Origin: an uncultured Thermoanaerobaculia bacterium
GTDB lineage: Bacteria > Acidobacteriota > Thermoanaerobaculia > Multivoradales > Multivoraceae
Direction of reading: 5' to 3'
Length of the DNA: 64,000 nt
NCBI GenBank assembly: GCA_951813015.1
Contig: CATOTG010000009.1
Span: 62,001 to 126,000, forward strand
Part shown: in pieces, positions 48,009-56,296 of the stretch
Position numbering within the stretch: position 1 is the stretch's first letter
Layout: each line of letters starts with the position of its first letter
Translations under genes and position numbers: made by a program
Notes under the pieces: model-generated
Databases searched by the model: none
What the model was told of the DNA's origin: nothing
Seen by the model: the letters and a program-made list of their open reading frames with translations, nothing else

Positions 48009-49717
48009 CGTTCCGGTTCCGGGAAGGCCGCGACCCGGGCGGCGGCTTCCGGCGTGGTCAGCAGGACGTGGCCCTGACGCGGATCGTTATCCCGGCTCAC
48101 TTCGATCAGCTCGAGCGGAGGGTCCAGAGCGTCGAGGTTGTCTCGTTCAATGAGCAGCCAGATCGGTTTGTCGGTGCGTGCCGCGAACCGGCGCAGCGCC
48201 TCCTCGTCCCCCTGATCGTCCGCCTTGGCGCCGCCGTGAAGGTCAACCGCGAAGCGCCGGGTATAGAACAGGAACGCGGCATCGGGAAGAGGGTAGATCG
48301 CGTACGGCTCGTCGGCTTCAGCCCACTGGACGAGATCGCGCGAAAGCGCGCGCGCCGACTTGAAGGCGTCGCCCAACGGCAGGTACCGCACGGCGGTGGC
48401 CGACATGGCGAGTCCGAGGCCGGTTGCGAGGCAGGCTATCAGCAGATCGGGGCGGCGCCGCGCCGCCAGCCAGAGGCCCGCCAGGCCGGCGATCAAGGGT
48501 AGCGCGGCGAGGACCTGGAGTCCGACGATCGTGCCGTTCGGGAGCGCGCCTTCCGGCAGGTCGCGGGCCGCCGCCGGGATCGCCGCGACGACGATTCCGA
48601 ACAGCACGGGAACCGACGCCGCAAGAGCCAGGAAGGCCCCCCGGTAGCGCGGCCAGCGATCCCGGATGAGCAGCACGCCGTGGGCGGTGAGCATCGCCAG
48701 GGGCGCCGCCAGCGCCAGCAGGTAGACGGTGCGCTTGCCGCCGGAAAGGCTGAAGAACACGAAGGTGCTGGCGATCCAGATCAGGAGGAACCGGACCGCC
48801 TGTGCATGGCGGCTTCCAGGCTCCTCGCGGGAGCGCCGGAAGGCGGCGTAGATCGCTATCGGGGCCAGCAGCGTCCAGGGAGCGAAGGTCCCGGGCAGGG
48901 TCTGGAAGTAGTAGTGCCAGGGCTTCGGGTGGTACACGCCGGCGGCGTAGCGGGACAGGGTCTGGTCGAGCAGGAGGGCATCGAAGTACGACCGGCCGGC
49001 CATCCACACCGCGGGGCCGAACCAGGCCAGGACGATCGCGGCCCACAGCAGCAGTCCGCGGCCGAACCGCAGCTCGGCGAAGCCGGCCCGGTCGCGCTCG
49101 AAGGCGAGGAACAGGGTGACCGCGAGCACAGGCACGATCAGCCCCACCGGACCCTTGGCCAGCGTGGCCAGGCCGGCGCAGGCGAAGAACGCGAGGCTCG
49201 ACCAGCTGCGCCGGCGCCGGGCCGGCCCCTCTCGGGCAGCGAAGTGCCCACGGGCCCAGAACAGGATCGCGAGCAGTTCGAGGAACGTGAGCGTCATGTC
49301 GATTTGCCCGACACGGGCGTTCCACATGACCAGGGCCGAGGTCAGGAAGACCGGCGCCGCGAGCCAGGCGGCCGCCCGGCCGAACAGTCGGCCCGCGAGC
49401 GCGAAGACGACGAGAACGGAACCGACGCCGGCGAAGAGAGACGGCAACCGCGCGGCCACCTCGTCGACGCCGCCGCGCAGCGCGCCGAAGAACGCGATGT
49501 TCCAGAAGTGGAGAGGCGGCTTGTGTACGTAGGTCTCGCCGTTCAGGCGCGGCACGAAGAAGTGCTCGAGGGCCAGCGGCGGCTCGAGCATCTCCCGCGC
49601 GACCTCCGCGTAGCGCGGCTCGTCGGGGTTCCAGAGGTCGCGGCTGCCGATTCCGGGCAGCAGAACGGCCAGCGCGATTGCGCAGAGCACCAGATACGGG
49701 AGCAGGCGACCGCGCAC
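48005..49717 (-). CDS. ArnT/PMT-family membrane glycosyltransferase
   Basis: A 570-residue GT-C-type enzyme with about 12 membrane helices. It begins with a helix and the first-loop acidic motif GIGSRDLWNPDEPRYAEVAR, followed by LNGETYVHKPPLHFWNIAFF; both are hallmarks of ArnT and related lipid-linked sugar transferases. The C-terminus is a small soluble domain (KPIWLLIERDNLDAL). It transfers a sugar from a polyprenyl-phosphate donor; the acceptor (lipid A, protein or other) is not shown. The GTG at 49717 with AGGATC upstream is chosen. Longer frames upstream run through element B. Confidence 0.87.
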   Translation of the reverse strand: MRGRLLPYLVLCAIALAVLLPGIGSRDLWNPDEPRYAEVAREMLEPPLALEHFFVPRLNGETYVHKPPLHFWNIAFFGALRGGVDEVAARLPSLFAGVGSVLVVFALAGRLFGRAAAWLAAPVFLTSALVMWNARVGQIDMTLTFLELLAILFWARGHFAAREGPARRRRSWSSLAFFACAGLATLAKGPVGLIVPVLAVTLFLAFERDRAGFAELRFGRGLLLWAAIVLAWFGPAVWMAGRSYFDALLLDQTLSRYAAGVYHPKPWHYYFQTLPGTFAPWTLLAPIAIYAAFRRSREEPGSRHAQAVRFLLIWIASTFVFFSLSGGKRTVYLLALAAPLAMLTAHGVLLIRDRWPRYRGAFLALAASVPVLFGIVVAAIPAAARDLPEGALPNGTIVGLQVLAALPLIAGLAGLWLAARRRPDLLIACLATGLGLAMSATAVRYLPLGDAFKSARALSRDLVQWAEADEPYAIYPLPDAAFLFYTRRFAVDLHGGAKADDQGDEEALRRFAARTDKPIWLLIERDNLDALDPPLELIEVSRDNDPRQGHVLLTTPEAAARVAAFPEPER

Positions 49718-49791
49718 GGGCGGGATCCTGACACACGGCGGCCGATCCCGGCAGAAGGGATGCTGGGCGAGTTCGACGACGCCGCGCTCAC

Positions 49792-49962
49792 GGTCCGTGC
49801 GCCCGTCAGCGGGCGCACGGATGGCAGGCCGGCGCACCTGTAGCTTTGGCGGGTGGATTCTGGTCCCTGTCCGAGTCTGTCCGAGAGGCGAGTAGTCGTC
49901 GAGGCTGCGGTAGCTGTGGGAAACCGGTCTGCCGGTTTTCCAAGGTCCCGGTTTCTGCCGCG
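49792..49962 (-). repeat. Element B copy 2, inverted relative to copy 1
   Basis: Read on the minus strand it goes CCGGGACCTTGG, ACCGGCAG, GGTTTCCCACAGCT, CCGCAGCCTCG and then ACAGGTGCGCCGGCCTGCC, in the same order and spacing as 37507-37640. It ends with the hairpin CCGTGCGCCCG-TCAG-CGGGCGCACGG shared with element A. The rest of the 366-base gap 49718-50083 shows no gene. Confidence 0.65.
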
Positions 49963-50083
49963 CACGGTCCCGGCGCCGCTGACCGGGTCGAAGCGCCTTC
50001 CGAACTGCCGTTGCCGACGATAGGGTAGGCCGTAGCCGTTCCACGAGAAGCCTGCTCCTGAGCGCAGGCGGAGGTATCTGCCG

Positions 50084-51172
50084 ATGGGCCAACTGCCGCA
50101 GTCCGTGACGATCACGGACGACACGATGAGGGAAGGGCTGCAGATCGAGAGCGCCGACATCCCGGTGTCGGAGAAGCTGAGGCTGCTCGACGCCCTGGGA
50201 GAAACGGGCGCCAAGGTCATCTCGATCGGGTCCTATGCGCACCCGAAGTGGACCCCCCAGATGGCCTGCATCGACGAGATCGCCGAGCGCTTCGTGCCCA
50301 AGGCGGGCGTGCGCTACACCGCGGCGATCTTCAACCAGATCGGGTTCGAGCGCGCGGACCGCTGGTATCCTAAGCTCGATGTGCGGCAGCGCCGGATCGG
50401 GACCCACGTCGAGTTGTGCGACACCTTCGCCCGCCGCAACTACAACGCGACGCAGGCCCAGCAGATCGAGCGCATTCCGGCGGCGATCGAACGGGCGCGC
50501 GCGGGGGGGGCGGAGTCGGGCGCGGTGGCGATCGGCAATCCCTTCGGCTCGAACTTCGAAGGCCCGTTCACGCTGGAGCAGCGACTCGACCTGCTGGCGC
50601 TGATGATCGACCGGTGGCATCAGGCGGGTCTACCGGTCACCCGCTGCTCTATCATCGAGGCGATGGGCTGGAACATGCCGCATACCGTGCGCGAGACGAT
50701 CGTCGCGATCCGGGAGCGTTGGCCGGAGATCACCGATTTCCACTGCCACCTGCACAACACCCGCGGCGCCTCGGTGGCCAGCTACTACGAGGCGCTGAAA
50801 CTCGGCGTGCGGGAGTTCGACACGTCGATTGGCGGCATGGGGGGATGCCCCTACTGCGGCAACGGCCGGGCCGCCGGTCACGTTCCGACGGAGGACTTCG
50901 TCGACTTCTGCCATGAACTCGGGATCGAGACCGGCTACAAGCTCGACAAGCTGATCGAGGCGGCCTGGATCGCGGAGGAGGTCGTCGGCCATCCGCTCTG
51001 GGGCCATGTGTCCAAGGCCGGGCCGCGGCCGCGCGGCGAGGACGATCTCTATCCGCGGCAGATGCCCTTCGTCGAGACGCTCGAGGAGGCCTCCCACTTC
51101 CGCAAGGGATCGCCGGTCTATGCGGGGCAGCGCTCTCCGTGGCGGCCCGACGCGGCGTTGTACCGGGAATGA
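50084..51172 (+). CDS. HMG-CoA-lyase-like (DRE-TIM) aldol lyase
   Basis: A 362-residue TIM-barrel enzyme of the HMGL/citramalate/isopropylmalate synthase superfamily. The metal and substrate motif is VTITDDTMREGLQIES, variant of the DRE loop. FHCHLHNTRGASVASYYEAL provides the HxH metal ligands, and GGMGGCPYCGNGRAAGHVPT resembles the G-loop and catalytic-cysteine region of HMG-CoA lyase. It probably cleaves an acyl-CoA aldol. Its stop overlaps the permease ATG (ATGA), suggesting a shared pathway. Confidence 0.85.
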   Translation: MGQLPQSVTITDDTMREGLQIESADIPVSEKLRLLDALGETGAKVISIGSYAHPKWTPQMACIDEIAERFVPKAGVRYTAAIFNQIGFERADRWYPKLDVRQRRIGTHVELCDTFARRNYNATQAQQIERIPAAIERARAGGAESGAVAIGNPFGSNFEGPFTLEQRLDLLALMIDRWHQAGLPVTRCSIIEAMGWNMPHTVRETIVAIRERWPEITDFHCHLHNTRGASVASYYEALKLGVREFDTSIGGMGGCPYCGNGRAAGHVPTEDFVDFCHELGIETGYKLDKLIEAAWIAEEVVGHPLWGHVSKAGPRPRGEDDLYPRQMPFVETLEEASHFRKGSPVYAGQRSPWRPDAALYRE

Positions 51173-52947
51173 CCGCAGACGCAGGCAACCGCGGCACGGG
51201 CGTTCGCTACCAGGCGGACGAGCGGCCGCCGACGATCCTGGCCGCGATGCTGGGTCTCCAGTACGCGGGCCTGTGTGCCGCCGGCATCGTCCTCACGCCC
51301 GTGATCATCATCCGTTCCGCCGGGGAGAGCGACGAGTACATGGCCTGGGCCGTGTTCGCCGCCATGTTCGTGAGCGGCGTCACGTCGCTTCTGCAGGCGG
51401 TGCGTCTGTGGCGGATCGGCGCCGGCTACGTCCTGCTCATGGGCACTTCGGGGGCGTTCATCGCGGTCAGCATCGCCGCCCTGAGCCAGGGCGGCCCGAT
51501 GCTTCTCGCGAAGCTCGTCGTCTTCTCGTCGCTGTTCCAGTTTCTGCTCTCCTCGCGGCTCCTGCTGCTGCGGAGGTTGTTCACGACGACCGTCACGGGC
51601 ACGGTGATCATGCTGATCTCGGTCAGCGTGATGCCGCTCGTCTTCCAGCAACTGACCCTGGTTCCCGAGAGCGCTGTCCCCGGCGCCGGACCGATCGCCT
51701 TCGTCGTGGCTTTCGCGGTGATGATCGCGTTGGGTCTGCGGGCCAGGGGCATCTGGCGCCTCGGGGCGCCGGTCGCCGGCGTCGTGTCCGGCTCGATCGT
51801 GGCCTTGCCTCTCGGGCTCTACCAGTTCGAGCAGGTGGCCGGAGCCGCCTGGATTGGCGCTCCTGTCGGCGGCTGGCCCGGGTTCGACCTGTCTCTAGGC
51901 CCGGCCTTCTGGGCGCTGCTGCCGGGCTTCGTCATGGTGACGTTGATCGGCGCGGTCGAGACGATCGGCGATGCCGTCGCCATCCAGCGAATCTCCTGGC
52001 GGAGATCGCGGGCGCCCGACTACCGGGCGGTGCAGGGCGCCGTCGCCGCCGACGGACTCGGCAACCTGCTCTCGGGCATCGCCGGCACCGTGCCGAACAC
52101 GACCTACTCGAGCAGCATCTCGGTCACCGAGCTCACCGGCGTCGCCTCGCGCCGGGTCGGCGTGTGGATCGGGATCATCTTCATCTGTCTGGCCTTCCTG
52201 CCCAAGGCGCTCTTCCTGCTCGTTGCGATTCCCGGCCCCGTGGTCGGCGCCTACGCGCTGGTCCTGATCGCCCTTCTGTTCATGCTCGGCGCCCGGATCG
52301 CCGGTCACGGCGGGCTCGACTACCGGAAGGCGCTGGTCATCGGCGTGTCGTTCTGGGTCGGCTTCGGCTTCGAGAACGACCTCATCTTCAGTGAACAGCT
52401 CAGCGGCTGGGCGGCGTCGATCCTGGACAACGGCATCACCGCCGGCGGCCTGACCGCCATCGGCCTGACCGCGTTTCTCGAGTCGACCGGACCGCGACGC
52501 CGGCGGCTCGAGGTCGTGGTGAAGGCTGCGTCGGCCCCGCGGATCGGCCGCTTTCTCAAGACGCTGGCGGAACGGGCGGGGTGGACGCCCGAGGCCTGCG
52601 ATCGCCTCTGGTCGGCCGGCGAGGAGGCGCTCCTCAGTCTCGCGGGGCTGGATGAGAAGGAAGAGAGCGGCGCCGAACGCCGCCTGCGCCTGTTGGCCCG
52701 GGTCGACCGCCAGACGGCCGAACTCGACTTCATCGCGGCGCCCGGCGACAGCAACGTCGAGGACCGACTGGTCATGATGTCGTCTGATGCCCCCACCCCG
52801 ATCGAGAACGAGCTGTCGCTGCGGTTGCTGCGGCACGTGTCGAGTTCGGTGCGACACCAGCAGTACCACGACACCGATGTGCTGACCGTCACGGTCAGCA
52901 GCGACCTGCCCGAACCGAGCGGCCCGGTGGATGCGCCGGGGGTATGA
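51169..52947 (+). CDS. NCS2-family xanthine/uracil-type permease with extra C-terminal domain
   Basis: 592 residues. About 14 membrane segments of the NCS2 (uracil/xanthine permease) type occupy the first 430: TILAAMLGLQYAGL, GAVETIGDAVAIQRISWRR and GTVPNTTYSSSISVTELTGV, the last two being core substrate-site stretches. A soluble tail of about 150 residues follows, with SAGEEALLSL and KEESGAERRLRLLARVD; it looks like the N-box region of a GHKL-type ATPase domain, but key motifs are incomplete. The ATG overlaps the stop of the lyase gene. Transport of a purine, pyrimidine or a related acid is inferred. Confidence 0.87.
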   Translation: MTADAGNRGTGVRYQADERPPTILAAMLGLQYAGLCAAGIVLTPVIIIRSAGESDEYMAWAVFAAMFVSGVTSLLQAVRLWRIGAGYVLLMGTSGAFIAVSIAALSQGGPMLLAKLVVFSSLFQFLLSSRLLLLRRLFTTTVTGTVIMLISVSVMPLVFQQLTLVPESAVPGAGPIAFVVAFAVMIALGLRARGIWRLGAPVAGVVSGSIVALPLGLYQFEQVAGAAWIGAPVGGWPGFDLSLGPAFWALLPGFVMVTLIGAVETIGDAVAIQRISWRRSRAPDYRAVQGAVAADGLGNLLSGIAGTVPNTTYSSSISVTELTGVASRRVGVWIGIIFICLAFLPKALFLLVAIPGPVVGAYALVLIALLFMLGARIAGHGGLDYRKALVIGVSFWVGFGFENDLIFSEQLSGWAASILDNGITAGGLTAIGLTAFLESTGPRRRRLEVVVKAASAPRIGRFLKTLAERAGWTPEACDRLWSAGEEALLSLAGLDEKEESGAERRLRLLARVDRQTAELDFIAAPGDSNVEDRLVMMSSDAPTPIENELSLRLLRHVSSSVRHQQYHDTDVLTVTVSSDLPEPSGPVDAPGV

Positions 52948-52953
52948 ACCGGC

Positions 52954-53032
52954 TAAGCCCGCGGCGGCAGTCGCGCTGCATGCGGGCGGTCGTGCACTCC
53001 GTGCATCCCGTCCGGCATCGCGCCATCCGCTG
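52954..53032 (+). repeat. Element A left-end fragment upstream of the GPP34 gene
   Basis: AAGCCCGCGGCGGCAGTCGCGCTGCAT and CATCCCGTCCGGCATCG match the left half of the complete element A copies. No right end is present. It lies between the permease and GPP34 genes. Confidence 0.55.
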
Positions 53033-53112
53033 CGAACCTCCTGGTCTTGTAGGATGTTCCTCGGGACGGTCATGAGGTTTCCGCGAAACGAACTGCGAGC
53101 GCCGCTGGTCAC

Positions 53113-53790
53113 GTGAGCGAGAAGCCCCACCTGACGTTCGTCGAGGAGATCCTGCTTCTGCTCCTGGACGACGACACCGGCGCGATGAAGCGGGTCGCGC
53201 CGAACGTGATGGAACTGCTCATCGCGGGCGCCATCCTGATGGACCTCGCGCTGCGTGGGCGGCTGGACTGCGACCTGCAGAAGATGGTCGTCGTCGACAC
53301 GTCGCCGGTTGGCGAGGAGATCCTGGACGGCCCGCTGGCGGAGATTGCCGGCGCCGAGGACGAGGCCGACCCCCGTACCTGGGTGGTCCGGCTCTCGGCC
53401 CGGAGCAAGGAGATCCAGGAAGCGGCGCTCAAGCGCCTCGTGGAGCGCGGGATTCTCCGGGTCGAGGATCGGAACTTCCTGTGGGTGTTCGGCAGCCGCC
53501 GCTACCCGATGGTCGACGACCGGGAGGAGCGGGAGGTCAAGCTCCGCATCCTGGACGTTTTGTTGAGCGACCGGATTCCTGCGCCGAGAGACGTCGCGCT
53601 GATCAGCCTGGCCGACGCCTCTAACGCCTTCCAGGTCATTCTGAGTCCGCAGGAACTGCGGCACGCGGCGGCGCGCATCGAGTTGGTCCGCGGCTTCGAT
53701 CTGATCGGCCAGGCGATGAGCCGGGCGATCCGGAAATCCGTTCAGGACATTGCCGCCGCGACGGCGACGGCTCACCACCCCTTCTACTGA
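53113..53790 (+). CDS. GPP34 (GOLPH3-like) family protein
   Basis: A 225-residue helical protein of the GOLPH3/GPP34 family. Typical stretches are LTFVEEILLLLLDDDTGAM, NVMELLIAGAILMDLALRGRL and RLVERGILRVEDRNFLWVFGSRRYP. In eukaryotes the fold binds phosphatidylinositol 4-phosphate; the bacterial role is unknown, though some members occur with membrane or secondary-metabolism genes. The GTG at 53113 is the natural start. A STAS protein follows 19 bases downstream, so the two are probably co-transcribed. Confidence 0.87.
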   Translation: MSEKPHLTFVEEILLLLLDDDTGAMKRVAPNVMELLIAGAILMDLALRGRLDCDLQKMVVVDTSPVGEEILDGPLAEIAGAEDEADPRTWVVRLSARSKEIQEAALKRLVERGILRVEDRNFLWVFGSRRYPMVDDREEREVKLRILDVLLSDRIPAPRDVALISLADASNAFQVILSPQELRHAAARIELVRGFDLIGQAMSRAIRKSVQDIAAATATAHHPFY

Positions 53791-53809
53791 GACGAGGAGA
53801 GTACCTCGC

Positions 53810-54148
53810 GTGATCGAGAGCACGAAGATAGGCGACGTGGTCGTCTGGGCCCCGAAGGGGCGGATAGACGCCGCCGCCGCGCCGAACCTGGAGCAGGAGA
53901 TGATGTCCTCCATCGGCAAGGGTGCGGAGGACGTGGTCCTCGATCTGAGCCGGACCCGCTACATGAGCAGCGCCGGCCTCCGGGTGGTGCTGGTCGTGGC
54001 GAGGGACCTGCAGGCGAAGGACGGACGCTTCGCGGTATGCGGTCTGAACGACGAGGTGAAGGAACTGTTCGAAGTCAGCGGCTTCAGCCTGATCGTGAAC
54101 ATCGTGGCGGACCGCGGCGCCGCGGTGGCTGCGGTTCAGGGCGACTGA
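53810..54148 (+). CDS. STAS-domain protein (anti-sigma factor antagonist type)
   Basis: A 112-residue single-domain STAS protein like SpoIIAA. The phosphorylation loop is in DLSRTRYMSSAGLRVVL, where the serine pair matches the conserved target of the anti-sigma kinase. Such proteins relieve anti-sigma factors when unphosphorylated. No kinase or sigma gene lies nearby, although the C-terminal tail of the NCS2 permease two genes upstream may be a GHKL-like remnant. The GTG at 53810 follows GAGGAGAG. The last 13 bases overlap the convergent thioredoxin-like gene. Confidence 0.9.
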   Translation: MIESTKIGDVVVWAPKGRIDAAAAPNLEQEMMSSIGKGAEDVVLDLSRTRYMSSAGLRVVLVVARDLQAKDGRFAVCGLNDEVKELFEVSGFSLIVNIVADRGAAVAAVQGD

Positions 54149-54588
54149 AGTGAGCGCTGCAGGCCGCGAACGACCTCCGCGAACTCGTTGAAGACCTTCG
54201 GGTCGTAGCCCAGGTGGGAATAGACGACCTCCCCGCCCGGGTCCAGGACGTAGGTTGCGGGGAAGGCCTCCGGGGCGAGCTTCGAGATCAGGGCGTGGTC
54301 GCCGTCCCAGACGACCTCCAGCTCCAGGTCGAGTTCGCGCACCAGGCGGTCGCGGCCGCGCTCGGTCTCGTCGACGCTGACGACGACGACGCGCAGGTCC
54401 GGCAGTTCCCGCGCCAGCGCCTGCAGCCGGGGCAGGGCGCGATAGCACGGGGTACACCAGGACGCCGCGAAGTCGAGCACGGTGTACGTGTCGGACGGCG
54501 CGGCCAGCAGATCGAGCGCGTCGTCGGCGGCGACGGCCGGCAGCGGGGCGGTGATTGCCAACGCCGCCAGGACGGCGAGCGGCTTCAC
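54136..54588 (-). CDS. TlpA-like periplasmic thioredoxin
   Basis: A 150-residue thioredoxin-fold protein with a signal peptide (LAVLAALAITAPLPAVAA) and the redox motif FAASWCTPCYRALPRL (WCxxC). The cis-proline region is EAFPATYVLDPGGEV. It would reduce or shuttle disulfides outside the cytoplasm. The GTG at 54588 overlaps the stop of a duplicated DUF3570 tail (GTGA). An in-frame GTG at 54678 is possible but would add an arginine-rich tract before the signal. It is the last gene of the ApbE/DUF4266/DUF3570 cluster. Confidence 0.88.
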   Translation of the reverse strand: MKPLAVLAALAITAPLPAVAADDALDLLAAPSDTYTVLDFAASWCTPCYRALPRLQALARELPDLRVVVVSVDETERGRDRLVRELDLELEVVWDGDHALISKLAPEAFPATYVLDPGGEVVYSHLGYDPKVFNEFAEVVRGLQRSLQSP

Positions 54589-54674
54589 TGCCGTCCCCGG
54601 AACCGGGCGCCCACCGCGAAGGAGATCGTGACCGCCTTGACGCCGTCGTCGCGGTCGCAGCGGTTGAGTCGCAT
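54585..54674 (-). CDS. Micro-ORF: duplicated tail of the DUF3570 gene
   Basis: A direct repeat of period 90 copies the last 28 or so codons of the DUF3570 gene. The copy forms its own frame from ATG 54674, directly after the upstream TGA, and ends in a TGA that overlaps the GTG of the thioredoxin gene. The peptide begins MRLNRCDRDDG and ends RFRGRQ. The parent gene ends in nearly identical residues. It may simply maintain coupling. Confidence 0.5.
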   Translation of the reverse strand: MRLNRCDRDDGVKAVTISFAVGARFRGRQ

Positions 54675-55985
54675 TCACTGCCGTCCTCGGAACCGGGTAC
54701 CGACCGCGAAGGAGATCGTGACCGCCTCGAAGCCGTCGTCGCGGTCGTAGCGGTTGAGTCGCACTTCCAGGTCCTCGAAGCGCCTGCCGACGACGCTGGG
54801 CAACTGGAAGCGGATACCGAAGCCGTACTTCAGCAGATCGAACTCGCTCAGGTCCGGGTCGGCCGTGTAGAAGTCGTCGACCCGGGAGAAGTCCCCCGGC
54901 CGGCCGTAGTAGTCGGTCCCGCTCTGCGTGTGGTAGCGGAAGATCGGGAACACCCACATCTCGCGCTCGGTCGGCAGCCGGAAGTGGACCTCGTAGTCGA
55001 AGGACTGTGCCTCCAGGTTCCAGTCGTCCTCGTACCAGCGAAGCCGAGGCCGCTGCACCACGCCGCGGGAGATCATGTGGTTGAGCCCCAGGCCGACGGA
55101 GTAGCGGCGGCGGCTGTCGGGCAGCTGCTCCGCGACGACTTCCCCCCGCGGGAAGGAAACGCTGGGCGCGAAGACGACCTCGTGAAACGGCGTCGACAGG
55201 AAGCCCGACTGCTCGATCGCCGACACCTCCACCATGCCGACCGCCCGCCGGCTGAGGACGCTGGTGAACGACAGCGAGAGATCCGTCGTGTCCCGGTCGG
55301 ACTGACCGCGCTGCACGCCGTCGATCTCGTACAGGTCGACGACGTCGAAGAAGTGCCTCAGGCCGACGGTGAAGCTGCGCAGACCCTCCTCCACGTCATA
55401 GGTCCAGGCGCCGCCGAACGCCACGGAGCGGTAGTCCCACTCGGCCGAGAAGCCGCCAAAGAGCGAAACCGAGGAACGCTCGAAGGACCGCGTGGCCGTC
55501 GCGTTCAGGTAGCCGCGGACATCGACCAGGGAAGCGCTGGAGGTTCCGTCGAGTTCGTCGTACTCGTCGTCGTACTCGTCCTCGTCGTCATCATCGTCGT
55601 GGTCGTGGTCGTGGGCGCGCCGCAGAACCGGGCTCTGAAGCCCGTCGACGTCCATGTTGTTGGTCGACGCCGAGGTGATGCTGTCGGCGCCGACCTCGAA
55701 GTTGAGCCGCCAGTTCTCGCTGACCGGCCAGTTGATCAGCACGGTGGGCGCGGCGACCTGGAGGTCCTCCGTGCCAATGCCGCCGGTCACCGGCGAGCGG
55801 TCGCCGTCCTGGTCGTAGTAGTTGAAGAGGAAGGTGACGGCGAGGCCGTCGCCGTCGCCGGCGGCTTCCCGCGGCGCTTGAGGCGCCTGCTGCGCCCCGG
55901 CTCCGGCCCCGGCGAACGCCAGCGCGGCAAGCAGCAACGGCAGGCGACGCCCCAAGGCCGAGGGCTCAGGTGCAGCCACAGCCAC
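54675..55985 (-). CDS. DUF3570 outer-membrane beta-barrel-like protein
   Basis: A 436-residue exported protein, nearly all beta strand, with a C-terminus ending in a barrel-like strand (AVTISFAVGTRFRGRQ). It matches the general pattern of DUF3570 proteins: an early LAVTFLFNYYDQDGDRS, a VSFGG/SAEWDYRSVAFGGAW series, and alternating aromatic strands. An unusual acidic and histidine-rich loop, AHDHDHDDDDDEDEYDD, lies near residue 125 and could bind metal. The start is ambiguous: GTG 55985 lies in a duplicated junction, and TTG 55955 directly precedes the signal segment. Confidence 0.78.
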   Translation of the reverse strand: MAVAAPEPSALGRRLPLLLAALAFAGAGAGAQQAPQAPREAAGDGDGLAVTFLFNYYDQDGDRSPVTGGIGTEDLQVAAPTVLINWPVSENWRLNFEVGADSITSASTNNMDVDGLQSPVLRRAHDHDHDDDDDEDEYDDEYDELDGTSSASLVDVRGYLNATATRSFERSSVSLFGGFSAEWDYRSVAFGGAWTYDVEEGLRSFTVGLRHFFDVVDLYEIDGVQRGQSDRDTTDLSLSFTSVLSRRAVGMVEVSAIEQSGFLSTPFHEVVFAPSVSFPRGEVVAEQLPDSRRRYSVGLGLNHMISRGVVQRPRLRWYEDDWNLEAQSFDYEVHFRLPTEREMWVFPIFRYHTQSGTDYYGRPGDFSRVDDFYTADPDLSEFDLLKYGFGIRFQLPSVVGRRFEDLEVRLNRYDRDDGFEAVTISFAVGTRFRGRQ

Positions 55986-56088
55986 CGCCGGACTTGCCTC
56001 CGTTCGCGCCCACCGCGCCCTCGCGGTAGACCTCGATAACGGCAGGCGACGCCCCTGAGGCCGAGGGCTCAGGTGCAGCCACAGCCAC
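55966..56088 (-). CDS. Micro-ORF: head of DUF3570 fused to tail of DUF4266
   Basis: A duplication of 102-103 bases repeats the DUF4266/DUF3570 junction. The result is a 40-residue frame that starts MAVAAPEPSA like the DUF3570 gene and ends GGKSGGGCGCT like the DUF4266 gene. It overlaps both parents by 20 bases. A second cysteine-rich CGCT tail would be produced if it is translated. Confidence 0.5.
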   Translation of the reverse strand: MAVAAPEPSASGASPAVIEVYREGAVGANGGKSGGGCGCT

Positions 56089-56296
56089 CGCCGGACTTGC
56101 CCCCGTTCGCGCCCACCGCGCCCTCGCGGTAGACCTCGATGCTGCGCTCCGGCCGTTGGGACTCGGCGTCGCCGACGGCCATTGGAGTGGCTGCCAGGTC
56201 GCCCCGCTCCCAGGGCTCGAGCGATGAGGCGCAGCCGCCCATCGTCAGGGCGGCCAGCAAGACCACGACAGTGAGCGCTCCGGCTCTATTCTTCAT
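56069..56296 (-). CDS. DUF4266-like small lipoprotein with CGC tail
   Basis: A 75-residue lipoprotein: signal ALTVVVLLAALTMGGC (the cysteine would be lipidated), EPWERGDLAATPM, and a glycine-rich tail ending GGKSGGGCGCT. Those features match DUF4266 proteins, small partners of DUF3570 proteins. The CxC end suggests metal or disulfide chemistry. Its ATG overlaps the ApbE stop (ATGA). Function is unknown. Confidence 0.82.
   Translation of the reverse strand: MKNRAGALTVVVLLAALTMGGCASSLEPWERGDLAATPMAVGDAESQRPERSIEVYREGAVGANGGKSGGGCGCT

Noticed and set aside
48680..49843. Plus-strand open frame opposite the glycosyltransferase
   Set aside because: Glu/Arg/Gly-rich shadow without motifs; the opposite strand has clear ArnT-type signatures.
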